Shown one piece after another: positions 8,258 to 16,269 of a stretch of 64,000 bases of DNA (within the stretch, counting starts at the first letter, position 1; each line of letters begins with the position of its first letter). A program made the translations under genes and the position numbers. The notes under the pieces are model-generated. The model worked only from the letters and a program-made list of their open reading frames with translations, was not told the origin of the DNA and made no database searches. Source of the stretch: Arthrobacter sp. YN (GTDB lineage: Bacteria; Actinomycetota; Actinomycetes; Actinomycetales; Micrococcaceae); NCBI RefSeq assembly GCF_002224285.1, contig NZ_CP022436.1:2666001-2730000 (forward strand), in the 5' to 3' direction.

Positions 8258-9199
8258 ATGGGGGATTCCAAACGGCGGCCTGTGGCCGGCCGGCGATCAG
8301 TGCTGCTTGGAATGGCGGGCCTGGTGTCGGCTGCGCTGGCGGCCTGCGCATCCGTCGAAGGACCATCGGGAGCGGCATCACCGTCGGTTGCGCCGCCTAC
8401 AGGCCCGGCCACGCCACCGCCGTCGATTGCTGCCACATCAAGCGAGCAGGCCGCTGCCGCCCTTGCGCCAACGGAAACCGCCACAGCGGCCACAGTGCCC
8501 GACAAACAGCAGATCCTGGCCGAATTCGCTGGCAGGCGGCCCGTGGAGTGGGGGCTGCACGTTACGGGAGTGGTGAACAACTCGCCGACGAAGCACGTGG
8601 CGTTGACGTTCGACGCGTGCGGCGGACCTGGGGGCACTGGTTGCGACCACGCCCTGCTGACGACGCTCCGCCGGCTCAATGTCCCGGCGACGCTCTTCAT
8701 CAACAGCCGCTGGCTCCACGCCAACCCGTCGCTGGCCGCCGAGCTGGCCGCCGACCCACTGTTTGAACTCGCCAACCATGGCACCCTGCATCAGCCCCTC
8801 TCCGTCAACGGTAGGTCTGCCTACGGGATCCCCGGAACGGCCAACACCGCTGCTGCCTACGATGAGTTGATGGGAAACCAGGCGCTGATGCAGGAACTCG
8901 ACGGCCCCGCTCCCAGGTTTTTCCGTCCGGGAACTGCCTTCTACGACGACGTCGCTGTGGAGATGACGCGCAGGCTGGGCATGCTGCCGGTCAACTTCAC
9001 CATCAATGGGGACGGTGGGGCCACCTACCCGGCGGCCACCGTCGCAGCCGAGGTGGCGCGCGCAGCTGCCGGCGACATCGTTATATCGCACTTCAACAGG
9101 CCTGCTGCGGGCACTGCCGAAGGCTATGCCCGGGCCTTGCCGGGGATGCTGGACAGGGGTGCCACGTTCGCCCGCTTGGGAGACGTGTTGACCACGTGA
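8258..9199 (+). CDS. Exported lipoprotein polysaccharide deacetylase (NodB family)
   Basis: 313 residues with an AAGGA ribosome site upstream. The signal peptide has a twin-arginine pair (GRRSV, Arg 12-13) and lipobox LAAC (Cys 30), so it is likely a Tat-exported, lipid-anchored protein. An Ala/Pro/Thr-rich linker to about residue 80 is followed by a NodB domain: TFDACGG holds the catalytic Asp 119, and NHGTLH supplies zinc ligands His 174 and His 178. It probably removes acetyl groups from peptidoglycan or another wall glycan at the cell surface. The substrate is inferred from the family. Confidence 0.87.
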   Translation: MGDSKRRPVAGRRSVLLGMAGLVSAALAACASVEGPSGAASPSVAPPTGPATPPPSIAATSSEQAAAALAPTETATAATVPDKQQILAEFAGRRPVEWGLHVTGVVNNSPTKHVALTFDACGGPGGTGCDHALLTTLRRLNVPATLFINSRWLHANPSLAAELAADPLFELANHGTLHQPLSVNGRSAYGIPGTANTAAAYDELMGNQALMQELDGPAPRFFRPGTAFYDDVAVEMTRRLGMLPVNFTINGDGGATYPAATVAAEVARAAAGDIVISHFNRPAAGTAEGYARALPGMLDRGATFARLGDVLTT

Positions 9200-9207
9200 C
9201 ACTCCTT

Positions 9208-9237
9208 TTGACCCTGCTTTGCCAATGCGACTAGAAT
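9208..9237 (+). promoter_or_regulatory. rpsA promoter (TTGACC-N18-TAGAAT)
   Basis: A near-consensus housekeeping sigma promoter: -35 TTGACC at 9208-9213, 18-bp spacer, -10 TAGAAT at 9232-9237. Expected start near 9244, giving a leader of about 140 nt. It is the clearest two-hexamer promoter in the window, fitting a highly expressed ribosomal gene. Confidence 0.8.
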
Positions 9238-9314
9238 AAACGGGCGTGTACTACGTGCATGCATCCATTTTGTATTAATCCACAAATCAGGATGACCCGG
9301 TAATTTGCCGTGTT

Positions 9315-9338
9315 CTGCCGTCCGGACCCGGACGGCAG
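9315..9338 (+). promoter_or_regulatory. Stem-loop in the rpsA leader
   Basis: A perfect 10-bp inverted repeat (9315-9324 with 9329-9338) around a 4-nt loop, inside the long 5' leader of rpsA and 45 nt before the start. S1 is known in other bacteria to autoregulate through its leader, so this may be a control element; it could also be a simple leader hairpin. Confidence 0.5.
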
Positions 9339-9383
9339 CGGTTTGCCTGACCGACTCACTATCCACAACGGAGCCCCTACTAC

Positions 9384-10865
9384 ATGACCATCACCTCCAC
9401 CGAGAAGCCCGGTACCCCCGTAGTCGCCATTAACGACATCGGTACCGCTGAGGACTTCCTCGCAGCTGTCGACGCCACCATCAAGTACTTCAACGACGGA
9501 GACCTCGTCGAAGGTACCGTCGTCAAGGTCGACCGCGACGAAGTTCTGCTCGACATCGGTTACAAGACCGAAGGTGTCATCCCTTCCCGCGAGCTTTCCA
9601 TCAAGCACGATGTTGATCCCGGTGACGTTGTCGCCGTTGGCGATCAGGTCGAAGCTTTGGTTCTCACCAAGGAAGACAAAGAAGGCCGTCTGATCCTCTC
9701 CAAGAAGCGTGCTCAGTACGAGCGCGCCTGGGGCGACATCGAGAAGGTCAAGGAAGAAGACGGTGTCGTTACTGGTACCGTCATCGAGGTTGTCAAGGGT
9801 GGCCTCATCCTGGACATCGGTCTGCGTGGCTTCCTGCCCGCGTCCCTCGTCGAGATGCGCCGCGTCCGCGACCTCGCTCCGTACATCGGTCAGCAGATCG
9901 AAGCCAAGATCATCGAGCTGGACAAGAACCGCAACAACGTTGTGCTCTCCCGCCGTGCATGGCTCGAGCAGACCCAGTCCGAGGTTCGCTCCACGTTCCT
10001 CAACAAGCTGGAAAAGGGCCAGGTTCGTCCGGGCGTTGTTTCCTCCATCGTCAACTTCGGTGCCTTCGTGGACCTGGGCGGCGTAGACGGCCTCGTTCAC
10101 GTTTCCGAGCTGTCCTGGAAGCACATCGACCACCCCTCCGAGGTTGTCGAGGTTGGCCAGGAAGTCACCGTCGAGGTCCTCGAAGTGGATCTGGACCGCG
10201 AGCGTGTCTCCCTGTCGCTCAAGGCTACGCAGGAAGATCCGTGGCAGACCTTCGCCCGCACCCACGCCCTCGGCCAGGTTGTTCCGGGTAAGGTCACCAA
10301 GCTGGTTCCGTTCGGTGCGTTCGTTCGCGTCGAAGACGGCATCGAAGGCCTCGTGCACATCTCCGAACTGGCTGTCCGCCACGTGGAGCTCGCCGAGCAG
10401 GTTGTCTCCGTTGGCGACGAACTGTTCGTCAAGGTCATCGACATCGACCTCGAGCGTCGCCGCATCTCCCTCTCCCTCAAGCAGGCCAACGAGGGCGTTG
10501 ACGCTGACAGCACCGAGTTCGATCCCGCTCTGTACGGCATGGCCGCTGAGTACGACGAAGAGGGCAACTACAAGTACCCTGAGGGCTTCGACCCCGAGTC
10601 GAACGAATGGCTTGAAGGCTACGAGACCCAGCGCGCAGCTTGGGAGCAGCAGTACGCTGACGCCCAGACCCGCTGGGAAGCCCACAAGAAGCAGGTTGCC
10701 CAGCACGCTGCTGACGACGCTGCTGCTGCAACGTCCGGTGAGAGCGATTCCGGCACCACGAGCTACTCCTCGGAGCCGGCTGCTGCTGAGTCCAACACCG
10801 GCGGCGGTACCCTGGCGTCCGACGAAGCACTCGCCGCACTGCGTGAGAAGCTGACCGGCAACTAA
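9384..10865 (+). CDS. rpsA: 30S ribosomal protein S1
   Basis: 493 residues with four consecutive S1 RNA-binding repeats (about residues 38-107, 125-190, 211-280 and 297-367). Repeats 3 and 4 are the best conserved (FGAFVDLGGVDGLVHVSELS; FGAFVRVEDGIEGLVHISEL). An acidic, Ala/Ser-rich tail of about 100 residues ends in ALAALREKLTGN. Four repeats is the usual actinobacterial form, against six in E. coli. It binds mRNA on the 30S subunit. Codon use is more GTT/CTC-biased than in neighbours, as expected for high expression. It has its own promoter, long leader and terminator. Confidence 0.97.
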   Translation: MTITSTEKPGTPVVAINDIGTAEDFLAAVDATIKYFNDGDLVEGTVVKVDRDEVLLDIGYKTEGVIPSRELSIKHDVDPGDVVAVGDQVEALVLTKEDKEGRLILSKKRAQYERAWGDIEKVKEEDGVVTGTVIEVVKGGLILDIGLRGFLPASLVEMRRVRDLAPYIGQQIEAKIIELDKNRNNVVLSRRAWLEQTQSEVRSTFLNKLEKGQVRPGVVSSIVNFGAFVDLGGVDGLVHVSELSWKHIDHPSEVVEVGQEVTVEVLEVDLDRERVSLSLKATQEDPWQTFARTHALGQVVPGKVTKLVPFGAFVRVEDGIEGLVHISELAVRHVELAEQVVSVGDELFVKVIDIDLERRRISLSLKQANEGVDADSTEFDPALYGMAAEYDEEGNYKYPEGFDPESNEWLEGYETQRAAWEQQYADAQTRWEAHKKQVAQHAADDAAAATSGESDSGTTSYSSEPAAAESNTGGGTLASDEALAALREKLTGN

Positions 10866-10900
10866 TTCCGCCTCCCTCACGGGATGTGCTGAATAGCCTA

Positions 10901-10934
10901 AGAAGGACCCCTGCCTCCGGGCGGGGGTCCTTCT
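10901..10934 (+). terminator. Intrinsic terminator of rpsA
   Basis: An 11-bp stem AGAAGGACCCC/GGGGTCCTTCT (10901-10911 with 10924-10934) with a GC-rich loop, followed by GCTTTA. It lies between convergent rpsA and yigZ and may also stop transcription from the other side. Confidence 0.85.
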
Positions 10935-10963
10935 GCTTTAAGCCTTCGCGATGCGGGAACTGC

Positions 10964-11653
10964 TCAGCGGGGGACGTCCACCCACTCGGTTCCCTGGAGC
11001 CGCAGCTCGAGATGTCCCGCCGTCAGGGAAGCCAACCGCGCGCGGGCATCGGAGATGGCCGTTGCCTCGTCGGGCAAGGCAACTCGAAGAACCGTGTGCT
11101 GCGCCTCGTATCCGGTGTCCGCCATGACGTACCCGGCACCGCGAAGCTCGTTTTCCAAGCGGCCGGCCTCGGCATGGGGGACGTCAATGGCGCAGAGACG
11201 CAATCTTCGCCGGAGAACCAACGGAGCCAGATCCAAACCTGCGGACACCGATTCGGAGTAGGCGCGAACCAGTCCGCCCGCGCCCAGGAGGATCCCACCG
11301 AAATAGCGCACGACGACGACACTGACGTCGCTAAGGTCTGTCACCCTTGGTGAGGTCTCCCGTTTGATGAGTGCCTCCAGCATGGGGATACCCGCTGTAC
11401 CCGATGGTTCGCCGTCGTCGCTGGAGCGTTGAATCATCCGATCGGGCCCTATGACGAAAGCTGAGCAGTGGTGGCGGGCGTCGTGGAATTCACGCCGAAG
11501 ATCACTGACCAGGGAGCGCGCGGTTTCCTCATCAGGTGAGCGCCGAATGACTGTGATGAAGCGGGACCTGCGGATCTCCAGTTCGTGGCGGAAATCCGGA
11601 CCAACCGCGAGGGTCGTATACGTTGTCGCGCGGCTGTCATCCTCATTTTCCAC
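10964..11653 (-). CDS. YigZ/IMPACT family protein (UPF0029)
   Basis: 229 residues starting GTG. The N-terminal UPF0029 domain shows the typical RSRFI, DARHHCSAFVIG and SDDGEPSGTAG.P motifs, and VVVRYFGGILLGAGGLVRAY matches the family core. A roughly 70-residue ferredoxin-like domain (DUF1949) follows. Relatives include E. coli YigZ and eukaryotic IMPACT, a translational regulator; the bacterial role is not settled. It is divergent from coaE with 22 nt between start codons and shares a promoter region with it. Confidence 0.9.
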   Translation of the reverse strand: MENEDDSRATTYTTLAVGPDFRHELEIRRSRFITVIRRSPDEETARSLVSDLRREFHDARHHCSAFVIGPDRMIQRSSDDGEPSGTAGIPMLEALIKRETSPRVTDLSDVSVVVVRYFGGILLGAGGLVRAYSESVSAGLDLAPLVLRRRLRLCAIDVPHAEAGRLENELRGAGYVMADTGYEAQHTVLRVALPDEATAISDARARLASLTAGHLELRLQGTEWVDVPR

Positions 11654-11659
11654 CGCTTC

Positions 11660-11669
11660 AGTCTAGTGT
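11660..11669. promoter_or_regulatory. Overlapping divergent -10 elements for yigZ and coaE
   Basis: AGTCTAGTGT holds TAGACT on the minus strand (6 nt before the yigZ GTG) and TAGTGT on the plus strand (6 nt before the coaE GTG). The two hexamers share the central TA. Both genes would be leaderless. The coaE GTG directly abuts GGAGG, which is too close to work as a Shine-Dalgarno and supports the leaderless reading. Confidence 0.6.
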
Positions 11670-11675
11670 TGGAGG

Positions 11676-12914
11676 GTGCTGAAGATTGGGTTGACGGGCG
11701 GCATCGCCTCGGGGAAATCGCTGGCGGCGTCCAGATTGCGGGAATTGGGTGCCATCCTTGTGGACGCGGACCTCCTTGCGCGGGAAGTGGTGGAACCTGG
11801 AACTCCTGGGCTGGCCCGCGTTGTGGAAGCATTCGGCCCTGAAATCCTCGACTCTGATGGAAGGCTTGATCGGCCCAAGCTCGGAGCTATCGTGTTCCAC
11901 GATCCCTCGCAGCGCGAGGTGCTCAATGGCATCATTCACCCGCTGGTCCGCGAAGCAGCAGGGGCGATTGTTTCAGCAGCCGGCCCCGGCGATATCGTAG
12001 TCCAGGACATTCCGCTGCTGGTCGAGACCGGGCAGGGCAGCAACTTCCACTTGGTGGTGGTGGTGGATGCGCCGGAGCCGGTGCGCGTCCAACGAATGGT
12101 AAATTTCCGGGCAATGACTCCCGACGATGCCCGAGCCCGGATCGCGGCCCAGGCCACGCGGGAAGAACGCAACGCGGCTGCCGATGTTGTCCTGGTCAAC
12201 GACGGTGACCGCGAAGAGCTCCTCGCGAAGGTTGAGGCGTTATGGACGGACAGGCTGCTGCCTTTTGCCAAGAATCTCAGCCAGGGAACACGGGCTGAAC
12301 GGCACGTCGGTCCGGTCATGACGCCATCCGACAGTGACTGGAGCAGGCAGGCTGACCGCCTCGCCGCCCGTATTGCTATTGCTGCCCCCCACCAGATCCT
12401 CGCGGTGGACCACATCGGCTCCACAGCGGTGCCGGGGCTGGCGGCCAAGGATGTGATTGACCTTCAGGTGGCGGTCCCCGATCTCGAGGCCGCTGATCTG
12501 ATGGCGGATCAACTCGCTGCAGCAGGGTTCCCTGCGGTCCCGGGAGCCACCCGGGACACGCCGAAACCCACCCAGCCTGATCCCGCTGACTGGCAGAAGC
12601 GGTTACACGCCAGCGCCGATCCCGGCCGGCCGGTGAATCTGCATGTCCGCGCGGCCGGGTCGCCGGGGTGGCGGTATGCACTGATGTTCCGTGACTGGTT
12701 GCGATCTGAGCCCTCCGCCATCGCGCTGTATGAGGCGCATAAGCGCGAGTTGACGGCTACCTTTGCGGCCGAAAGCGGCACGGCCGCCTATGCCGATGCC
12801 AAGGAGCCATGGTTTACCGATGTTGCCTGGCCACTCATGGATGGGTGGGCCAAGCGCACGGGTTGGCAGCCGCCGTCGTATATGTCTTCTGCTGAAGGCA
12901 AACGCGGACAGTAG
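11676..12914 (+). CDS. coaE: Dephospho-CoA kinase fused to a GrpB-like domain
   Basis: 412 residues, about twice a normal CoaE. The first about 195 residues are dephospho-CoA kinase: P-loop GLTGGIASGKS, DADLLAREVVEPG, the HPLVR motif and a lid arginine region. It makes CoA from dephospho-CoA in the last step of the pathway. Residues about 210-400 form a GrpB/UPF0157 domain, a nucleotidyltransferase-like fold (VDHIGSTAVPGLAAKDVIDLQV, YADAKEPW). The same fusion is known in mycobacterial CoaE. It lies directly upstream of uvrB (29 nt), but uvrB has its own apparent -10. Confidence 0.95.
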   Translation: MLKIGLTGGIASGKSLAASRLRELGAILVDADLLAREVVEPGTPGLARVVEAFGPEILDSDGRLDRPKLGAIVFHDPSQREVLNGIIHPLVREAAGAIVSAAGPGDIVVQDIPLLVETGQGSNFHLVVVVDAPEPVRVQRMVNFRAMTPDDARARIAAQATREERNAAADVVLVNDGDREELLAKVEALWTDRLLPFAKNLSQGTRAERHVGPVMTPSDSDWSRQADRLAARIAIAAPHQILAVDHIGSTAVPGLAAKDVIDLQVAVPDLEAADLMADQLAAAGFPAVPGATRDTPKPTQPDPADWQKRLHASADPGRPVNLHVRAAGSPGWRYALMFRDWLRSEPSAIALYEAHKRELTATFAAESGTAAYADAKEPWFTDVAWPLMDGWAKRTGWQPPSYMSSAEGKRGQ

Positions 12915-12931
12915 CTGTCCTGGGGCAGGGG

Positions 12932-12937
12932 TAGATT
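12932..12937 (+). promoter_or_regulatory. -10 element (TAGATT) of uvrB, leaderless
   Basis: TAGATT, 6 nt, then ATG 12944. No Shine-Dalgarno precedes uvrB. No LexA box is visible here, unlike uvrA. Confidence 0.55.
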
Positions 12938-12943
12938 GGTTTT

Positions 12944-15043
12944 ATGAGCCTCGCCCAGGAAATCAACCGTGTCGTCGCACCTTTCGAAGTAATCAGTGAG
13001 TTCAAGCCCGCCGGTGATCAGCCGACGGCGATTGCGGAACTGACAGAACGCATCAACAACGGCGAAAAAGACGTAGTCCTCCTCGGCGCCACTGGTACGG
13101 GTAAGAGTGCCACCACGGCGTGGCTCATCGAGCAGGTCCAGCGACCCACCCTGGTGATGGTCCAGAACAAGACACTGGCCGCGCAGCTGGCCAATGAGTT
13201 CAGGGAGCTGCTGCCCAACAACGCAGTGGAATATTTTGTCTCCTACTACGACTACTACCAGCCCGAGGCATATGTAGCGCAGACGGATACCTTCATTGAG
13301 AAAGATTCCTCCATCAATGAGGAAGTGGAACGCCTCCGGCACTCGGCCACCAACGCCCTGCTGACCCGTCGAGACGTCATCGTGGTGGCCACGGTGTCCT
13401 GCATCTACGGCCTGGGTACGCCCGAGGAATACATCGCCGGTATGGTGACGCTCCGCAAGGGTGCGGAAATGAATCGGGACCACCTCCTGCGCAAGTTCGT
13501 CTCCATGCAGTACGCGCGCAACGACATGGACTTCCACCGGGGAACGTTCCGGGTCCGTGGTGACACCGTGGAAATCATCCCCATGTACGAGGAACTGGCC
13601 ATCAGGATCGAATTCTTCGGTGATGAGATCGAGAACATCCAGACCCTCCACCCCCTGACCGGAGAGGTCCTCCGCGACGAAGAGGAGATGTACGTCTTCC
13701 CGGCGTCGCACTATGTTGCCGGTCCGGAACGCATGTCCCGTGCCATCAAGCGCATCGAGGACGAGCTCGCTGACCGCTTGAAGGTCCTCGAAGGCCAGAA
13801 CAAGCTGGTGGAGGCCCAGCGCCTCCGGATGCGCACCACGTACGATCTCGAGATGATGCAGCAGATGGGTTTCTGCAACGGCATTGAGAACTACTCCGTG
13901 CACATTGACGGCCGTAATCCCGGGACCGCCCCGCACTGCCTCATCGATTACTTCCCGGACGACTTCCTGTTGGTCGTTGACGAATCGCATGTCACTATCC
14001 CGCAGATCGGCGCCATGTATGAGGGCGACATGTCACGTAAGCGGAACCTCGTGGACTTCGGCTTCCGCCTGCCATCCGCCATGGACAACCGGCCGCTGAA
14101 GTGGGATGAGTTCCTGGAACGCATCGGCCAGACGGTGTATCTGTCCGCAACCCCCGGTAAGTACGAGCTCGGCAAAGCTGATGGCTACGTGCAGCAGATC
14201 ATTCGTCCCACCGGCCTCATCGATCCCGAGGTAGTGGTCAAGCCCACCAAGGGACAGATCGACGACCTCCTTGGGGAAATCAGGACCCGCACGGAGAAGA
14301 ATGAACGCGTTCTGGTCACCACGTTGACCAAGCGCATGGCGGAGGACCTCACAGACTACCTGGTGGGCCACGGCGTCAAGGTGGAGTATTTGCACTCCGA
14401 CGTCGACACCCTCCGACGCGTGGAGTTGCTCCGTGAGCTCCGGATGGGCGTGTTTGATGTCCTGGTAGGCATCAACCTCCTCCGTGAAGGACTGGACCTG
14501 CCTGAGGTTTCCCTCGTGAGCATCCTCGACGCTGACAAGGAAGGGTTCCTCCGTTCTTCCACCTCGCTGATCCAGACCATTGGCCGCGCAGCCCGTAACG
14601 TGTCGGGCCAAGTCCACATGTACGCGGACCGGATTACCGACTCCATGGCCCACGCCATTGAGGAAACCAACCGGCGCCGTGCCATCCAGGTGCAATACAA
14701 CACGGACCACGGCATTGATCCGCAGCCGTTGCGGAAAAAAATTGCTGATATTACGGACCAGTTGGCCAAGGAAGACGCAGACACCCAGGAACTGCTTAAC
14801 AACAACCGGCTCGCCAAGGGTGGCAAGCGCGGCAAGTCGGCTGCCAAGGGTGCGGCAACGGTTCGGCAGGATGGCCTCGCAGCCGCTCCCGCAGAGGACC
14901 TGGTTGGCCTCATCGAGCAACTGACCGAACAGATGCACGGGGCGGCTGCTGAACTGCAGTTCGAAGTCGCTGCCCGCATCCGTGACGAAGTCAAGGAGTT
15001 GAAGCGCGAATTACGCCAGATGCAGTCCGCCGGGCACGCCTAA
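12944..15043 (+). CDS. uvrB: Excinuclease ABC subunit B
   Basis: 699 residues, full length for UvrB. Visible motifs: Walker [16 protein letters not shown], the beta-hairpin [10 protein letters not shown] that clamps DNA, helicase [22 protein letters not shown] and the QTIGRAARN motif VI. A C-terminal UVR coiled-coil (about residues 655-695) contacts UvrC. UvrB is the damage-verifying helicase handed to DNA by UvrA. Together with uvrA, uvrC and polA in this window it completes nucleotide excision repair except for UvrD. The stop is 5 nt before the riboswitch P1 stem of the next gene. Confidence 0.98.
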   Translation: MSLAQEINRVVAPFEVISEFKPAGDQPTAIAELTERINNGEKDVVLLGATGTGKSATTAWLIEQVQRPTLVMVQNKTLAAQLANEFRELLPNNAVEYFVSYYDYYQPEAYVAQTDTFIEKDSSINEEVERLRHSATNALLTRRDVIVVATVSCIYGLGTPEEYIAGMVTLRKGAEMNRDHLLRKFVSMQYARNDMDFHRGTFRVRGDTVEIIPMYEELAIRIEFFGDEIENIQTLHPLTGEVLRDEEEMYVFPASHYVAGPERMSRAIKRIEDELADRLKVLEGQNKLVEAQRLRMRTTYDLEMMQQMGFCNGIENYSVHIDGRNPGTAPHCLIDYFPDDFLLVVDESHVTIPQIGAMYEGDMSRKRNLVDFGFRLPSAMDNRPLKWDEFLERIGQTVYLSATPGKYELGKADGYVQQIIRPTGLIDPEVVVKPTKGQIDDLLGEIRTRTEKNERVLVTTLTKRMAEDLTDYLVGHGVKVEYLHSDVDTLRRVELLRELRMGVFDVLVGINLLREGLDLPEVSLVSILDADKEGFLRSSTSLIQTIGRAARNVSGQVHMYADRITDSMAHAIEETNRRRAIQVQYNTDHGIDPQPLRKKIADITDQLAKEDADTQELLNNNRLAKGGKRGKSAAKGAATVRQDGLAAAPAEDLVGLIEQLTEQMHGAAAELQFEVAARIRDEVKELKRELRQMQSAGHA

Positions 15044-15048
15044 GGTAA

Positions 15049-15180
15049 GGTTTAGGTCACGTAGGGGAGTATCCCAAGCGCTACGTCCGTCAGCACGCAA
15101 GGCACAGATGCCTCGCCGGATCTAGCGGGCCGCCAATTTTTGCATTCACCGCACCCTGGCAGGCCGGAGAGACTTACACC
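15049..15180 (+). promoter_or_regulatory. yybP-ykoY type manganese riboswitch
   Basis: The leader of the TerC-like gene contains the family's hallmark blocks in order: AGGGGAGTA (15063-15071), CCGTCAGCACG (15087-15097) and GGCCGGAGAGACTTAC near the 3' end. GGTTTAGGTC (15049-15058) can pair with GACTTACACC (15171-15180) as P1 (one mismatch, one wobble). This class senses Mn2+ and commonly controls TerC/Alx, MntP and P-type ATPases. No intrinsic terminator follows; an AAAGG site with a nearby CCTTT suggests control of translation initiation. Confidence 0.82.
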
Positions 15181-15211
15181 GCTTTCCCGTACCCTGCGAA
15201 AGGCACCTTTA

Positions 15212-16240
15212 ATGCAGCTTCCCGTCTGGTTCGAGATCGGCTCCTTTGTCGTTCTCGGAATCATCTTGGCTGTCGACCTCCTGTTGGTCGTCAAGCGTCC
15301 CCATGAACCTTCCATGAAGGAAGCCGGCCTGTGGGTCGGCTTCTATGTAGGACTGGCACTGCTCTTTGCCGTAGCCATGTTCGCGTTCGCCGGCCCGGAA
15401 TACGGCGGCCAGTTCGTCGCCGGCTGGGTCACTGAGTACAGCCTCAGCATCGACAACCTCTTTGTCTTCATCATCATCATGGCCCGCTTCTCGGTGCCCC
15501 GTAAGTACCAGCAGGAAGTCCTGATGGTGGGCATCATCATCGCGCTGATCCTCCGCGGTATCTTCATTGCCCTCGGCGCCGTGGTCATCGAACAATTCAG
15601 CTGGGTCTTCTACATCTTCGGCGCCTTCCTCCTCTGGACTGCTTGGAAGCAGGCCAAGGACTCGGGCGAAGACGAAGAAGAGGGTGCTGAGAACCCGCTG
15701 ATTGCCCGCCTCCGCAAGGTCCTGCCGATGTCCGAAAAGTTCGACGGCAACAAAATCCGCACCGTGGTGGACGGGAAGAAGGTCTTCACTCCCATGCTGA
15801 TCGTCTTCGTGACCATCGGCCTGACGGACCTCCTCTTCGCTGTGGACTCCATCCCCGCGATCTTCGGTCTGACCCAGAGTGCCTTCATCGTCTTCACGGC
15901 GAACATTTTCGCTCTGATGGGCCTGCGCCAGCTGTACTTCCTCCTCGGTGGTCTCATGACCCGCTTGGTGTACCTGAAGCACGCCCTGTCTGTGATTCTC
16001 GCCTTCATCGGCGTCAAGCTTGTCCTGCACGCCATGCACGTCAACGAGCTTCCGTTCATCAACGGTGGCCACCACATCGAGTGGGCTCCCGAGATCCCCA
16101 CCTACGTGTCCCTGGCGGTCATTGTTGGAACCATCATCGTGGCTGTTGTCGCCAGCCTCCTGAGCCCGCAGGCACGCCAGGCCAAACTGGATGCCCGGCT
16201 CGAGGAAGATGCAAAAAAGAGCATGAGCGAGGCAGAGTAA
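15212..16240 (+). CDS. TerC/Alx family integral membrane protein, probable Mn2+ exporter
   Basis: The start is ATG 15212 (MQLPVWFEIGS); an upstream in-frame start would lie inside the riboswitch. 342 residues with about nine hydrophobic segments and the conserved acidic membrane motifs of the family (TEYSLSIDNLFVF and DLLFAVDSIPAIF). The central cytosolic loop is charged (GEDEEEGAEN). TerC/Alx proteins are linked to tellurite resistance and, in recent work, to manganese efflux. The yybP-ykoY riboswitch directly upstream supports the manganese role. The AAAGG ribosome site lies 8-9 nt before the start. Confidence 0.9.
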   Translation: MQLPVWFEIGSFVVLGIILAVDLLLVVKRPHEPSMKEAGLWVGFYVGLALLFAVAMFAFAGPEYGGQFVAGWVTEYSLSIDNLFVFIIIMARFSVPRKYQQEVLMVGIIIALILRGIFIALGAVVIEQFSWVFYIFGAFLLWTAWKQAKDSGEDEEEGAENPLIARLRKVLPMSEKFDGNKIRTVVDGKKVFTPMLIVFVTIGLTDLLFAVDSIPAIFGLTQSAFIVFTANIFALMGLRQLYFLLGGLMTRLVYLKHALSVILAFIGVKLVLHAMHVNELPFINGGHHIEWAPEIPTYVSLAVIVGTIIVAVVASLLSPQARQAKLDARLEEDAKKSMSEAE

Positions 16241-16257
16241 CTCTCTTCGGAAAGTTG

Positions 16258-16263
16258 TAGTCT
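16258..16263 (+). promoter_or_regulatory. -10 element (TAGTCT), leaderless
   Basis: TAGTCT, 6 nt, then GTG 16270. Identical hexamer and spacing to the DHFR-like gene at 2983. Confidence 0.55.
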
Positions 16264-16269
16264 CGTGAA

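Noticed and set aside
9231..10880. 549-codon open frame antisense to rpsA
   Set aside because: It mirrors the codon bias of rpsA, has no ribosome site or recognisable domain, and rpsA is certain.
12900..12943. Possible LexA box before uvrB
   Set aside because: GGACAGTAGCTGTCC is palindromic but does not match the TCGAAC-N4-GTTCGA consensus.
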